Source: Gonocerus acuteangulatus (Eukaryota > Arthropoda > Insecta > Hemiptera > Coreidae). From it: a stretch of 64,000 bases of DNA. How positions within the stretch are numbered: position 1 is the first letter of the stretch; the number at the start of each line of letters is the position of its first letter. Under the pieces are notes generated by a model that made no database searches, was not told where the DNA came from, and saw nothing but the letters and a program-made list of their open reading frames with translations. Below, piece after piece: positions 1 through 11,893 of this stretch. Made by a program: the position numbers and the translations under genes. The stretch covers positions 103,388,176 to 103,452,175 of the forward strand of contig OX328125.1 in the NCBI GenBank assembly GCA_946811695.1. Direction: 5' to 3'.

Positions 1-290
1 TACTTAAATACTTCACTTACGTTACAATGTACATAAATACTTCACTTACGTTACAATGTACTTAAATACTTCACTTACGTTACAATGTACTTAAATACTT
101 CACTTACGTTACAATGTACATAAATACTTCACTTACGTTACAATGTACTTAAATACTTCACTTAAGTTACAATGTACTTAAATACTTCACTTACGTTACA
201 ATGTACTTAAATACTTCACTTACGTTACAATGTACATAAATACTTCACTCACGTTACAATGTACTTAAATACTTCACTCACGTTACAATG
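1..290. repeat. 29-bp tandem satellite, 10 units
   Basis: Ten head-to-tail copies of a 29-bp unit fill exactly 290 bases, differing by single substitutions such as TACTTAAATA versus TACATAAATA. The array starts at base 1, so it probably continues to the left. There is no spacer diversity, so it is not CRISPR-like. No coding potential is seen. Confidence 0.95.
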
Positions 291-865
291 TACAGCTCAG
301 CGCTTATACACCCCCAGCTGAAAAGTTTTCCACCAACATATGAGCAGCTGACAATGTTTTTCCTTAATTTCACTAAAAATACTAGTAATCACCAAAACTT
401 CATCTTACATCTTAAAATGATTTCAGTATTTCGTATTTTTGACAAGTTTAGAGCAGCAACTGACAATCAGTCCACTGCTGGCCGGCCAGCTGACAAGTGC
501 CAATGATTATTGCATAATGCAATGTGTTTCTCCAAAATGTTTCATGCATCTTAAAATGGTTTCACATCATCATATTGTTCCTATCTTTGCGACGCCCTTG
601 CAGCCACACCCACCGCTATCTCGCCAGCTGACAAGTTGCCCTGAACTATTTAAGACGGGTATAATCAATAGTCAAAAAATGAAACATCTTATAAATCGTT
701 GCATGAAATGTACACGGGCCGACGGACTATTACCTTAGCAATACCATATAGTTAGAAACGGGACTCTGAGCAAGCTCTGAATAGCGGCGGGCAGATAAGC
801 GACAAGAAAAAATAAAATGGACGAAAGGAAAGTGTGATAGTTTTTCTTTTTTACTAGGAGACTGC

Positions 866-900
<35 letters not shown>
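291..900. repeat. Degenerate ~140-bp repeat, then (TA)n
   Basis: Three loosely similar blocks follow the satellite. Each carries a GCTGACAA motif (near 347, 490 and 626), and two carry a CATCTTAAAATGRTTTCA motif at a spacing of about 140 bases. A (TA)n tract sits at about 868-901. The small open frames here are not convincing genes. Confidence 0.45.
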
Positions 901-903
<3 letters not shown>

Positions 904-2225
904 ACGATCTAACGGTCATGGAATGGTGATATTTTATAAGCCCTGGTGGGATGAATGAAGCGCTTTAAGAAGGACATCAGTAGAATTGTAATTCTTTACA
1001 AAGCAAAAAGATTCACTTTCACAGTAGTTGAGAGACCCCCGAATTTCCTCCATTGGAGAGCATTGAAGAGCCTAAGGTCCAAACATTGTCCTGTAGTGAG
1101 GTCACTGCACCCAGAGGTCACCGGTCTCAAGAGTGGTTCTTTATTACTGCTCATTATTCGTTCAAAAGGCAACACTACTCTCCCTTTCTCCGATAGTACT
1201 GTTGTTGCAATGGTCTTAACGTTACCCGGAACTGTTTGTTTTATCTGGACCTCTTTCTTTCTTCTCGGCGTCCGATTTGTCCAAGGTATTGCTGCTACAA
1301 GGGTGTGGGAACCGCTTCCTTAGCAGCACTCACAATGGACAGTAAATCGTCTTAGTAGGAACTATCGTAAAGGGAACAGCACCGTAACGAACACCGTTTG
1401 TTAGGGAACTTCTCTTTGTTCTTAATTATTTATACTAGTTTTTGCCAACGACTAAGGAACTAAGGAAACGGTGTTATACAACACACACTATAGAACAGTA
1501 AACACTATAACTATAACTCAATACACTTATTACAAATACGCCCATAATGGTCGTAATTTTTGTTATGCCGCAACGAAATTCACAATGCAACATCCGACTG
1601 TTACAACATATGCTGGCCCCAGAAGTCAAGGGGTCTAAGTGACATTCTTGAAAAAAGTGAGTCATATACAGGAATGGGTTGTGAACACCGTAATCCTGTG
1701 GGCTTAAAGAGATCTAAGTGATTTTCTTGACAGTTGCTGCTACCTAGCTTGTGTTCTCTTGAGTATTATTAATTCTGTAATATTATGCCCAGAAGGAAAT
1801 TAAGGGGTCTATGTGCGGATCCTCCTATTATTTTGCATATTAATCATAAACCGGATGATACGTATACCTATTATGTGTTATCAATAATAAACAGCTAAGG
1901 ACCTGAGGATTCGTCTAGTATGATCGGAAATCTAAAAATCTAGTTTTTATATTACCACATATGTATGTTCAGCTTTGACTCCATTGACCTCTGGGGTCTT
2001 CATATTTAAGTGTCTAATATAAATAAGCAAATTTCTTCAAGAGGAGTGGGGGTTTATTCGGGAGACAAATTATATGCCCATAGCAGTTGAATTTGTGTTA
2101 CATTGCACGGCTTTGCTATAAAACGCCATAAATTAATGATAGAATTGTCCTCTGCAAAGAAGCAAAATCAGTTTGTAATGAGTGAGGGCTTACAGTCGAT
2201 CCAAGTTATGAATATACCCCCAGTA
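901..2225. other. Unassigned intergenic DNA
   Basis: I see no recognisable gene or repeat. The 122-codon open frame at 955-1323 has no motif I recognise and no clear splice or promoter context. Confidence 0.4.
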
Positions 2226-2228
2226 AAC

Positions 2229-2499
2229 GTAATTTTGGTCACAAAAATAATGATCATCCGTTACCCAGATTATTCTCCAATGCGAGATCAGAAAAAAAAA
2301 ACAATATACGCCCCGCAAAATTAACCTTGAAATGTTATTCAAGGTCAAATTTTTGTATTGTATATTTCGAATCTACGAGTCATGAGGAAGAAAAACGTCA
2401 ACGGCAACATAGGTCAGAACTTACTCCTTATGGTCAAAATGACCATTAACAGCGTATACGTGTGACATTCCATTCCAATCAACAAATGGAAGCCGATTT

Positions 2500-2564
<65 letters not shown>

Positions 2565-3983
2565 ATGTTCTACTAACACTGGTTTGCGCAAAAAAACTCG
2601 TTTGAATTTTTAAAAAAGCTTTTAAAAAAATATAAGAATATTGAAAAACGGCCCTCTCAGCGGCATTCATTGAACAACCATAACTCCTATTTTACAATTG
2701 ACAGGAATGCCTTCATGAGGTTATTCTCGAAGCTTATCAAGAGCTTTTAGTCATAAGCTTTCAACCAATCGCTGAAATTTCTCATTACGGATTTCACAGG
2801 TCATGTATGAATTTCATGAACCATCCAGTCCTCGAGTCCCTCCCACACTAGAGGGTAGAATAATTGCCCTCGCCCGATCCAGGCCTTCTATGGGGCTGAG
2901 AGGATACGGGAGTCTCGAGGATGACGGTCCGCCGGATCCTTCGGGAAGAACGTCTTCCTTCATATTACAGCAAGTTCAGGAGTTGAGGCCCGGGGATCAG
3001 GAGCAGAGAGCATTGTTTTGCAGGTGGGTGCTGGACAAGTTGGAACGTCCTCCACACTTCCTGCAGCGGGTATTGTCGACAGACGAAAGTTCGTTTTCCA
3101 GTGCCGTCGTCCACAGCAGGCAAAATAGACGAGCATAACTTAGGCATTTGAAAGATTTATGAGAAATTGTCGCCAGGTCCTTAGTGGGATGAGGAGGATT
3201 TTGAAAGCAAGGTTGGCAGCTTACCTCTGGAATGAAGTCCGAAATATTGAAGCTGGAGAACAGGCCGAATTGCTACAGGCGCTGGAATGATAATCTTTGA
3301 ACTTAAGGTTTTTTTCTGTTTTTTTTTTTTTTTTTTTTTTTGTTTTTTTAGGAAGAAACTTTTTGTTCTGCCCACGGACGACGGCGATCATTCTATCCTC
3401 TATGCTGGGAGAGACTCGAGGATTGGCTGGTTCATGAAAATCATACATGACCTGTGAAATCCCTAATGAGTAATTTCAGCGATTGATTGAAAGCTTGTGG
3501 CTTTCTTCTTTGTAAGGTTCGAAAATAACCTTATGAAGGTATTTCTGCCAATTGTAAAATATGAGTTATGGTCCTCCAATTAATGCCACTGAGAGGCCCG
3601 TTTTTCAATATACTTATAATTGCTTTATTCTAGAAGATACATTTTAAAAAAATCAAACGAGGTATTTTTGCGTAATGCAATGTTAGTAGAACATTTAAAA
3701 AAATAATGATCAAAATCGGCCACCATTTGGCGATTGGAATGGAATGGCCCACGTATACGCGGTTAATGGTCATTTTGACCATAAGGAGTCATTTTCGACC
3801 TATGATACCGTTGACTTTTTTCTTCCTCATGACTCATCGATTCAAAATATGCAATAAAAAAAATTTGTCCTTGAATAACATTTCAAGGTCAATTTTGCGG
3901 GGGTTAATATGGGGGGTTTTTTCCCTATCTCACATTGGAGAATCATCTGGCCAACGGATGACCATTATTTTTGTGACACCCTG
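2229..3983. mobile_element. Foldback DNA transposon, mariner/IS630-type
   Basis: About 600-base inverted arms (about 2229-2870 and 3370-3983) flank a short middle. The right terminus reads inward from a TA as CAGGGTGTCACAAAAATAAT, a mariner-like end; the left terminus is decayed. Both arms carry the same amino-terminal reading frame pointing inward: MYEFHEP from the left on plus and MYDFHEP from the right on minus. The left arm also carries a (TA)n expansion at about 2502-2561. This is a non-autonomous derivative built from one end and the start of a transposase gene duplicated in inverted order. Confidence 0.7.
2960..3290 (+). pseudogene. IS630/Tc1/mariner-type transposase remnant
   Basis: The middle of the foldback element encodes QVQELRPGDQEQRALFCRWV followed by FLQRVLSTDESSF. 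In plant- and insect-type IS630/mariner transposases this is the stretch from the 'RVQ.L...F..W' block to the 'RVLFTDE' catalytic block. After a stop, another frame continues with a carboxy-terminal-like stretch ending near 3290 (MRRILKARLAAYLWNE). Most of the catalytic core is missing, so it cannot be functional. The superfamily is fairly secure; the exact clade is not. Confidence 0.6.
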
Positions 3984-4229
3984 TACATCGGTGTGCCGGT
4001 ACACCAAGAGCTAATGACAGATGTCAATTGTGAAAATATGCACTATTAAGAGCATATGTTTGTCTGGAACCATTCTCTCCAGAATAAATGATTATTTTGT
4101 TTCATTGCAACATTCAAAACTAGTAACACATGTTTTGGAAATCAGCTAAATTTGTTGAACTGGAAGTAAGTTAGTTAGTTAGTTAATTGCTATTAAAAAA
4201 AAAATAATATAAAAAATATCCTCCCCCAG

Positions 4230-4440
4230 CAGTGTTGGGCAAAAATTATTCAGAATGATGAATAAAGATTAATGAATAAATGTATTATTTTATTCATGAA
4301 TGAAGAATAATTACTTTTATTCATTATTCGTTATTCTGTGAATGAAGTTTATATTTTATTCATAATTATTCGAATGATCAATCAGAATAAACATATTTTA
4401 GTGAATAATGATAGATTTATTATGATGTTGGCAGCCGGAA

Positions 4441-4514
<74 letters not shown>

Positions 4515-4729
4515 TTGAGTAGGATTAATCATTAGACCAACTAGAAATAAATAATAACGAATGATGAATAATGAATGATGAATAACGAATAATGAATAAC
4601 GAATAATTCTGTGACTAATTCATGATGTACTGTGTGAATAAGATAATTCAGTGAATTATTCATCATTCACTAAAAATTTATTGGAATAATCATTCGAATA
4701 ATACTTTATTCGAATAATGCCCAACACTG
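4230..4729. mobile_element. hAT-type MITE with 8-bp target duplication
   Basis: The 500-bp element starts CAGTGTTGGGCA and ends in the exact reverse complement TGCCCAACACTG. It is flanked on both sides by the direct repeat TCCCCCAG (4222-4229 and 4730-4737). An 8-bp duplication with CAGTG-type ends is the hAT signature. The interior is GAATAA-rich simple sequence with a (TA)n tract at about 4443-4502, and it has no transposase. It inserted near the 3' end of a tRNA-derived SINE that resumes at 4730. Confidence 0.9.
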
Positions 4730-4991
4730 TCCCCCAGATGGGAGACACTGAAGAGGCGTCTGATTCTGACTGTGCGACACACTAGGGGGATAGTGCGGTT
4801 AATACAGCCCTCTGGTCGTATGATTTCTCCCAATGAAGGTTAGGAGATACTAAGGATGGTCTGGGGCCTGACTTCGACCCTTGAACGACGGCACTAGAAG
4901 ATAAAATCCTTAGTGCGCTCCCGAGATTCGAACTTAGGTCCTCCAGAAAATCAGCCGAATGCTCTAACACTGAGCCCAAACTCGCCCCCTA
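4730..4991 (-). mobile_element. tRNA-derived SINE, family G, diverged
   Basis: Read on the minus strand, it begins with a tRNA-like head (GGGGGCGAGTTTGGGCTCAG) and has a B-box-like block around 4915-4930. The body matches the copies at 49769-50093 and 59791-60119, sharing the 'gcactagaaga' and 'atctgattctgac' blocks. It is the most diverged copy in the window. A hAT MITE interrupts its 3' end. Confidence 0.75.
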
Positions 4992-5480
4992 TTTATTTAT
5001 TATTATTTTAATGACTCAAGTCAGCTGTTTCAATGGAAAGCGCATAGACTGTCAAGGTCCATCAAGTGACATGATTGATTTTACTGCTCCCACCCTCTCA
5101 AACTATAAATATCAAACAATGCCTCTCGATCAACGAGCACATCGCTGGATTCGCTCAACCTCCCAATTTGTGAGAGGGTTAGTTTTCCTGTCAATCCGTT
5201 TCCATGTTCGGTAACCTTTGGACTTTCGCAAGGCCTATCAAAAATATATTTTTGACATTTTAATTCCGTTTGATCCCAAAGAGCTTCATTTTTGGTCTTC
5301 CAAATACTCGGTTTTATTCCTAAATCCTGTAGTTTTCCTGAGTTCTTCTGAAGTCGAAAGAATTGCCGAGTCTTCGAATCGGACAAAATCACACATATTT
5401 CATTTTATCATCATTGAGAAAATAATATGTTTTATATCCGCCTTATTAACATGTTACAAATATTCGTACTTACATATTAG
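4992..5480. other. Unassigned intergenic DNA
   Basis: There is no gene I can support. The open frames on the two strands here overlap as mirror shadows of one another. Confidence 0.4.
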
Positions 5481-5589
5481 CTTCACCTCAGGATAGAGAA
5501 GTGGGTCTCGCTCAGTGATCTGAATCATCAGGTCAGCCAATATGGTGACGGAAAGACCATTAATTAATATTATCAACACTTTCGATATA

Positions 5590-5940
5590 GCATTGAGGAA
5601 ACGCGTAGCACTTATGTTAATGGCATAATTGCTATGCATTTCCTCTCGCTACGCTCGCTCATGATTATATCGAAACTCTAGTTAATCCAACTCGTTGATA
5701 ATATAGATCAATGAGGTTCAACTGTCATGAAATAAGGACAAAGCACCAGGGACTTAACATATGTTAGGTATTAGTTATAACTTAAGCATTTGATACATAA
5801 CAATAAGTTTCATACATTTTGTAATGGAATTCCTCTGAATTTCACTGAAAAAAACAGTGATCTATATTATCAACGAGTTGGATTGACTAGAGTTTCGATG
5901 TAACCTTGAGCGAGTGGAAACGCATACCAATATTTTTTAT
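5590..5940. repeat. Foldback repeat with CTAGTCAATCCAACTCG core
   Basis: Left arm 5630-5712 and right arm 5864-5930 are inverted copies. They contain a TATTATCAACGAGTTGGATT block and a 'gagcgag..gaaacgcat' block. Related copies occur at 7500-7660, 19985-20110, 20337-20405, 44963-45090 and 46321-46480. Confidence 0.75.
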
Positions 5941-5992
5941 TTTTTTTTAATTATTATAATGGCGTGTCAACCCTTAAGGTCACTAACGCCAT
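5941..5992 (-). mobile_element. SINE 3' tail fragment
   Basis: On the minus strand it reads AATGGCGTTAGTGACC, then GTTGACACGCCATT, then a poly-A-like run. It matches the 3' tail shared by the 5S-derived and tRNA-derived SINEs elsewhere in the window. The head is missing. Confidence 0.55.
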
Positions 5993-6164
5993 TCCTGTAA
6001 TTTTCATTATAATTTTGTAATAAGTATTAATATGTATACATTATGATTAAATTGCTATTAATAATGGTTTTATTTGCAGATATTAACAAACAAACGAGCA
6101 TTTCTGTTCTTTATTTTCTATGTAGATTTTGTCCATAAATTTGGTGGCCCTTAAAAAGTAAAAA

Positions 6165-7274
6165 AAAGAGTCCGACTCATCTTAGCGCGGTTACGTACAT
6201 CTCGAAGAAATGGAATAAATTAGCATCACAAATCACAGGAAACTGACAGTAGCCAACTTACACAGAAGCGGATAATTCTTAATCTGTATAAGTCAATACA
6301 ATGATGTACTGAAAACGTACTTACTCTTCGACTACTGCTGAGAAGGCTCTATTCTAAACAACCAAAAATTCTATGTCATTTTAAGTATCTTGTTTTACTA
6401 GCAAATTCGTATTACTGTTATAATCAACTGTAAATATGTGCTTCATGGCGAGTAAAATTCCATTCTGTTCTGGGTTAAATCTTTCTATAAAATAAGAAAT
6501 AACGATAACTTCAGTTGGAGGCTATGAGGAAGGTTATATAGACAGGAGAATTCAAAACAAACTACGTCATCATGATTAGCCACAGCCATCTTGATTACCA
6601 CAGCCACTTCGAACTTATTATTACCAATACCTTTCACCGTTTCTTAGCTTATTTTACTACTGTACTAATTTTACTGATAAATGCAATTTAAAACAAGAAA
6701 CAACCAATTAAAAAGTGAGATAAACAAAGAGAGCAAACCTTTCAAAACAACAAAACAAACACTTTTTAAGTTTTAAGCGCTTATATCTCCGATTGACGTT
6801 GCCCCATCGAATATAGCTTTGGAACCTTTTTTGTAGAGAATTTAGTAAGCATTCGAATGGTCACCTTCCACTTAGCACAATTTCCCAACAGTTATCGAGA
6901 TATTTACGAAAAATGTATGAAGATCCGAAAACTTTTTATGTCTATTAATAAAATAATTTTTTTCGCATACTTCCTTAACTCCAAATATAACCAAAATTTA
7001 AACATCTTAGTTAGGATTAATTTCCAAGTTGTAGAAAATATTTCAATTGAATCCAGCGATTCTAAGTACTCACAAAAATATAATGACTTACAAAAACATT
7101 GATTCCACTTACGATTTTTTTTTGCTCGAATTTCGCCCCAAATACTATCTTCTAGTGGACGGATTCTGCTGGTTAACGAACTTGACCTTTCAAATTAGAC
7201 GACAGATTTTTGTATCAAATTTCGTTAAAATCGGACCATTTTTGAGCTTCCTAGAGCGCGAACAGACAAGCATG

Positions 7275-7346
<72 letters not shown>

Positions 7347-7486
7347 CAAATTTGGGCCACCTATATTTTCGTGATCTATAGGGTCTGAAATGTGAAAGTT
7401 TCTAGTCGGCACTTCCGGATTGCGTCGTGAGGTCAACCTCATAAGCGGGTTCTCCCTATGGAGATAGGGAGTAACCGCGCTAAAAG
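6165..7486 (+). mobile_element. Helentron/DINE-1-like element, family B
   Basis: This is a non-coding element. Its 5' side has TTAGCGCGGTTACG (6182-6195) and its 3' side the inverted GTAACCGCGCTAAA (7471-7484), which are subterminal inverted repeats. An 8-bp perfect stem with a 4-base loop (7452-7471) lies just before the 3' end. A central (TA)n tract runs about 7277-7340. These are the hallmarks of DINE-1/Helentron-associated elements; assignment to that group is inference. The segment 6767-6960 is an inverted relative of 33966-34170 inside the Helitron. The 3' part recurs at 13470, 24150 and 50143. Confidence 0.6.
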
Positions 7487-7499
7487 TCGCTCGACTTGG

Positions 7500-7660
7500 T
7501 TAGTCAGATGATGATGGTTGGTACTTATGGGAATGGCATTCCAATTATGCCATTCCCATAAGAACTATGCGTTTCCTCGAGGTTATATCGAAACTCTAGT
7601 CACCCCAACTCGTTGATAATATTAATAAATGGTCTTTCCGCGGCCATATTGGCATAACAT
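7500..7660. repeat. Foldback-family fragment
   Basis: It contains a small palindrome around GGAATGGCAT/ATGCCATTCC (about 7530-7552). The block CGAAACTCTAGTCACCCCAA then CTCGTTGATAAT follows, shared with the repeat at 5590-5940 and others. Confidence 0.55.
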
Positions 7661-8236
7661 ATTCGACTTTTCCGCATGCGCTTATTATCCAAATCACGCG
7701 CAAATATGTATGTACCCAATTATTTATAAAAGAACCAAGCAAGGCGAGTTTCCTTATATGAAAGTATAACCTACCATATAGAGAAGGAGGAGAGGGATAT
7801 AAGTCAATAAAGGGATAATTGTCACTAAGGTAGCTTTAGCGGTCTAATAACATTGAGCTGTAAGTTGTGAGCAATAAAGGCGAGGAAGGATTTACAGGGA
7901 TCAGGGAGCGTGTGATTGCAAGGTGGTCTGAGGATTATCACCAACAACCAGTCAGGTTTCTCTCTTCGTGTCTTGATTCTACCGAACTAATGTTATAATA
8001 TTAGATCAAATGATCTCTAGGTACTACAAGAGAGATTGGAATCCAAATTTTTAGAGAAAGTATTTCTTTTTAGAAAGTTTTGGGGTTCTTAGAATCATGG
8101 GATTATGTTAATATATTTTATACATGCTAAAATTCATATTAACAAAGACGTTTAAATTTTGGTTATTTTTAGAGTCAAGGAAGGATTAGAATAAAATATT
8201 TTATTAATAGACATGAAAAGTTTTGGGAACTTAGTA
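7661..8236. other. Unassigned DNA
   Basis: No gene or known repeat is recognised. A GCATGCGC motif near 7675 also occurs inside the foldback elements at 20.2 and 46.7 kb, so part of this may belong to that family. Confidence 0.35.
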
Positions 8237-8246
8237 TATTTTCCTT

Positions 8247-8248
<2 letters not shown>

Positions 8249-8290
<42 letters not shown>

Positions 8291-8459
8291 GGCGTATCTA
8301 TAACTTGGCCATTATCGCCGGGCTATCTACAGGTTGCCACCCTTTTATATGCCAACAGCACGTGGTCGGTCACCCATTCAGGTACTGACCACGCCCGACG
8401 TTGCTTAACTTCGGTGATCTACGGGAACCGGTGTATTCAACGTGGCTATGGCCGTTGGC
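8249..8459 (-). mobile_element. 5S-rRNA-derived SINE, copy 1
   Basis: On minus, bases 8459-8351 are a 5S rRNA-like head. It has the internal promoter region, GTTAAGCAACGTCGGGC followed by GGTCAGTACCTGAATGGGTG, and ends GTGCTGTTGGC. A 60-base tail (GTGGCAACCTGTAGATAGCC to ACGCCGTT) and a poly-A run (8249-8287 on the reverse) follow. It is flanked by near-identical direct repeats (TATTTTCCTTAA at 8237 and TATTTCCTTAA at 8460), which shows retroposition rather than a 5S gene array. Confidence 0.92.
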
Positions 8460-8470
8460 TATTTCCTTAA

Positions 8471-9328
8471 TAACTCGAAAACGGTTTGTAATATTGGTAA
8501 ACGATTTGTTACCATTCGAAAGCTTACTGCTTTATTGCTGTACAAAAAAGATTCTGAAGCAATTTTCGATTAGGCGATGTAGATCGGGGTGTTTAAAGCA
8601 CTTTTTAATTGATTTTTTTTGTTGTTTTAAATTGCATTTATCTGTAAAATTAGTATTATATTAAAAGAAACAGTATGTAGTGTGCTTCTAGAGCGAACCT
8701 TAACAAGGCCAGGGGGTCAGGTATGAGGTACACACCCTTGCAACCTTGACCTATTTGGGGTCATAAATTATTTCACAAAAGGTCTACCCAAAATTATAAC
8801 TGTTTCTATTTCAACCTTTCCAAATCACATTAGGGAGTTTCTGCGAGTCGGCGTTTTAAATTACATTTATCAGTAAAATTAGTATTTTAGTAAAATAAGG
8901 CTAGAAAATGTGAGACGTATTGGTAATAAGTTCCATTCTAAGCTGACACTAGGAATAAGTACGGAACCTCGTTAAGAAGACGCCGTTACTACGAGCCGGA
9001 ATTTTTTATTATCATTTATATATGTAATTTTAAGAAAATTACTCAGGAATGTAGCGTACACTATTCTGATATTAAGGAATGCGTTTAGTTAGACAGCTAC
9101 TGGGTGATGGATTTTTTTCAGTACACCAATAGATCTTAAAATGGTGGATCTGGGTTCTTATCTCTGCCTGCCGAGTTAATGATTCTAAAAAAATAAAGAT
9201 TCGAAATCGAATCCACAGGCTGTGTTTTGCCGACATTTGCAGTTTATTAAAAATTAAAAGTTTCACCGCCATATCTACTGACATTCAGTTTCAACCTAAT
9301 AAGCGTCTATGTAAATAACAACCTGACT
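8471..9328. other. Unassigned AT-rich DNA
   Basis: There is a weak internal duplication (ATTGCATTTATCTGTAAAAT near 8630, similar to a block near 8862). No gene is supported. Confidence 0.35.
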
Positions 9329-9357
9329 TATCAGGCTGTAACTTATGAAATGTCAGT

Positions 9358-9598
9358 TTTGGACTTGCCGATTTCCTTCAAATGTCTTGAAACTGTCGTG
9401 GCTCCTACTCCGAGTTCTTTGGCATATTCCCTAGTGCTTTTTGAGGGACAAGCTTCAACCCTTTCTTTCAGGTGGTCATTGTCAAGCTTGGTTTCTGGCC
9501 TTCCTCGCTCCTCGTTGTCAAGGTCAAAATTTCCACTTCGAAACCTGGAAAACCACCGGTAAACAGTTCGTTCATTCACCGTTCCCTCCCCGAACGCC
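9358..9598 (-). pseudogene. mariner transposase HTH, distal part
   Basis: It reads FGEGTVNERTVYRWFSRFRS, then a GRPETKLDNDHLKERVEACP-type linker, then TTVSRHLKEIGKSK. This matches the HTH_48 and second helix-turn-helix region of mariner/SETMAR proteins, which bind the terminal repeats. It stops at the left terminus with no DDD catalytic domain. The domain's upstream half lies at 11823-11893, beyond the inserted foldback element. Confidence 0.85.
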
Positions 9599-9599
9599 T

Positions 9600-11821
9600 A
9601 GTCCAGTCAACGAACAGTTATAGATAGAAATTTTTGGAACACAATTTTTGACTTCCTAACTTTGTTTGGGTTGGATAGGAGGTAAACATATCAAAAGTCC
9701 TCGCCCGTATCCTTTGTCCCGGGGGGAGGGGGGGGGGTTTAGAAGGTCCCATTTTTCGGGGTTTCACTTATATCTCGAAAACCCTGCGTCCTAGCGACAT
9801 GACTATTCTATAACAAATAAAAGCTGATTAAATTTCCTACACGTTTTACTCTATAAAGTTTTTCGAGATATCATTAGGTTTCGAAATATCCGCTCTTGAA
9901 AGTCGGTCATTTTGGGAAAAAACACTTTCGCCACATATTTTTCGCCCTTTTTGGCGGGATAACTCTTCAACAATGAACCCAAAAAATAAATAACGGTTAT
10001 AGGGTTGTAGAGTATTGCATTCCCTTCAATAATATATATTACTTTGCTATTTTGTGTATTTTCCTTCAAACGTAAAAATAATTTCAGTGTTCATCGTGAA
10101 ATCTGAAATTTAGCGACTAATAGTCCAGGTAACTAAGATTTATAGATACAAATTTTTGGAACACAATTTTTGACTTCATAACTTTGTTTCGGCTAGTTAG
10201 GAGGTCAAAGTATCAAATGTCCTCACCCGTAGCCTTTTAGCCGGGGGGAGGGGGGTTTAGAAGGCCCCCTTTTTCGGGGTTTCACTTATATCTCGGAAAC
10301 CGTGGGTCTAAGCGACATGACCATTCTATAACAAATGAAAGCTGATTCAATTTCCTACAAGTTCTATTCAATAAAGTTTTTCGAGATATCTTTAGTTTTC
10401 GAAATATCCGCTCTTGAAAGTCTGTCATTTTGGGAAAAAACACACATTTTTATATTCTCGACCAGATATCTCTATAACGATGAGCCCAAAAAATAAATGT
10501 CGGCTATAGGGTTGTAGAGGATTCCATTCGCTTCAATAATATATATTACTTTACTATTTTATGTATTTTCGTTCAAACGTTATATACGCACTCACATGGT
10601 CTTAGCAAAACCTTGGACAAGATCTTATCTAATTGAGTTTGAATAACTGGTCAATGGGCCCAAAATTATATATTTTGTGCTATATTATATATATAGTGAG
10701 TACTAGACGTATGTACTCACTATATTTACATAATGGAGCATATTTTGGACTATACATTGACTGGAAATGGTGAGAAATTGAAAGGTTCATTGGTCAGTTG
10801 TCGCCAGATATCACGATAAACATTAAAACTGTTTTCACGTTTGAAGGAAAATACATGAAATAGTAAAGTTATATATATTCTTGAAGAGAATGTAATGCTC
10901 TACAATCCTATAAACGGCACTTTATTTTTTGGGTTTATTGTTAAAGAGTTATCCGGTCAAAAAGAGCCAAAAGAGTGTTTTTTCCCAAAATGACAGACTT
11001 TCAAGAGCGGATATTTCGAAAACTAAAGATCTCTCGAAAAACTTTATTAAATAGAACCTGTAGCATATTTAATCAGCATTCATTAGTTATAGACTGGACA
11101 TGTCGCTAGGACCCACGGTTTCCGAGATATAAGTGAAAACCCGAAAAATGGGGCCTTCTAACCCCCCCCCCCCGGCACAAAGGCTACGGGCGAGGACTTT
11201 TGTTACGTTGACCTCCTAACTAGCCGAAACAAAGTTATGAAGTCAAAAATTGTGTTCCAAAAATTTGTATCTATAAATCTTAGTTACCTGGACTATTAGT
11301 CGCTAAATTTCAGATTTCACGATGAACACTGAAATTATTTTTACGTTTGAACGAAAATACACAAAATTGTAAAGTAATATATATTATTGAAGGGAATGCA
11401 ATACTCTACAACCCTATAACCGTTATTTATTTTTTGGGTTCATCGTTGAAGAGTTATCCCGTCAAAAAGGGGGAAAAATATGGCGCGAAAGTGTTTTTCC
11501 CCAAAATGACCGACTTTCAAGAGCGGATATTTCGAAACATAAAGATATCTCGATAAACTTTAAAGAATAGAACTTGTAGGAAATTTAATCAGCTTTCATT
11601 TGTTATAGAATAGTCATGTCGTTAGGACGCAGGGTGTCCGAGATATAAGTGAAAACCCGAAAAATCGGACCTTCTAAACCCCCCCCCCCCGGCACAAAGG
11701 CTAGGGGCGAGGACTTTTGATATGTTCACCTCCTATCCAGCCCAAACAAAGTTACGAAGTTAAAAATTGTGTTCCAAAAATTTCCACCTATAGCTGTTTT
11801 TAAACATTCGTTGACTGGACT
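9600..11821. mobile_element. Long foldback element, copy 1, four repeat units
   Basis: This 2.2-kb near-palindrome starts AGTCCAGTCAACGAACAG and ends in its inverse. Each arm holds two tandem units of about 520 bp, at 9619 and 10139 on the left and ending near 11276 and 11790 on the right. Every unit has a 'gttccaaaaattt' edge, a homopolymeric G/C tract of 8-13 bases, and a 'ctcgaaaaactttat' block. The centre lies near 10690. Similar small open frames recur in each unit, but they are by-products of the repeat. The flanks suggest a 2-3 bp (GC/GCC) target duplication. Confidence 0.88.
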
Positions 11822-11822
11822 G

Positions 11823-11893
11823 GCCGTGTTAATGTTCATACACGCCTCAGCAGCGCTATGACCGAGCTTAAATTCATAACGAAAAATAATACG
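11823..11893 (-). pseudogene. mariner transposase HTH, proximal part
   Basis: It reads EIRIIFRYEFKLGHSAAEAC then MNINTA, which continues directly into FGEGTVNERT at 9598. The two halves rejoin without loss of a codon, so the foldback element inserted between the alanine and phenylalanine codons. An in-frame stop lies just upstream and no start codon survives. Confidence 0.8.

Noticed and set aside
1..290. CRISPR array (also considered for 53927-54617)
   Set aside because: Units abut without variable spacers and the context is a eukaryotic genome; these are satellites.
8351..8459. Genuine 5S rRNA gene
   Set aside because: The head is shortened, is fused to a common tail and A-run, and has target duplications. 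It recurs dispersed rather than in tandem, so it is a SINE.
11347..11556. Protein family recurring in the foldback units (also 9851-10069 and 51584-52353)
   Set aside because: The frames recur only because the DNA repeat recurs. They differ by frameshifts between units and match no family I know.
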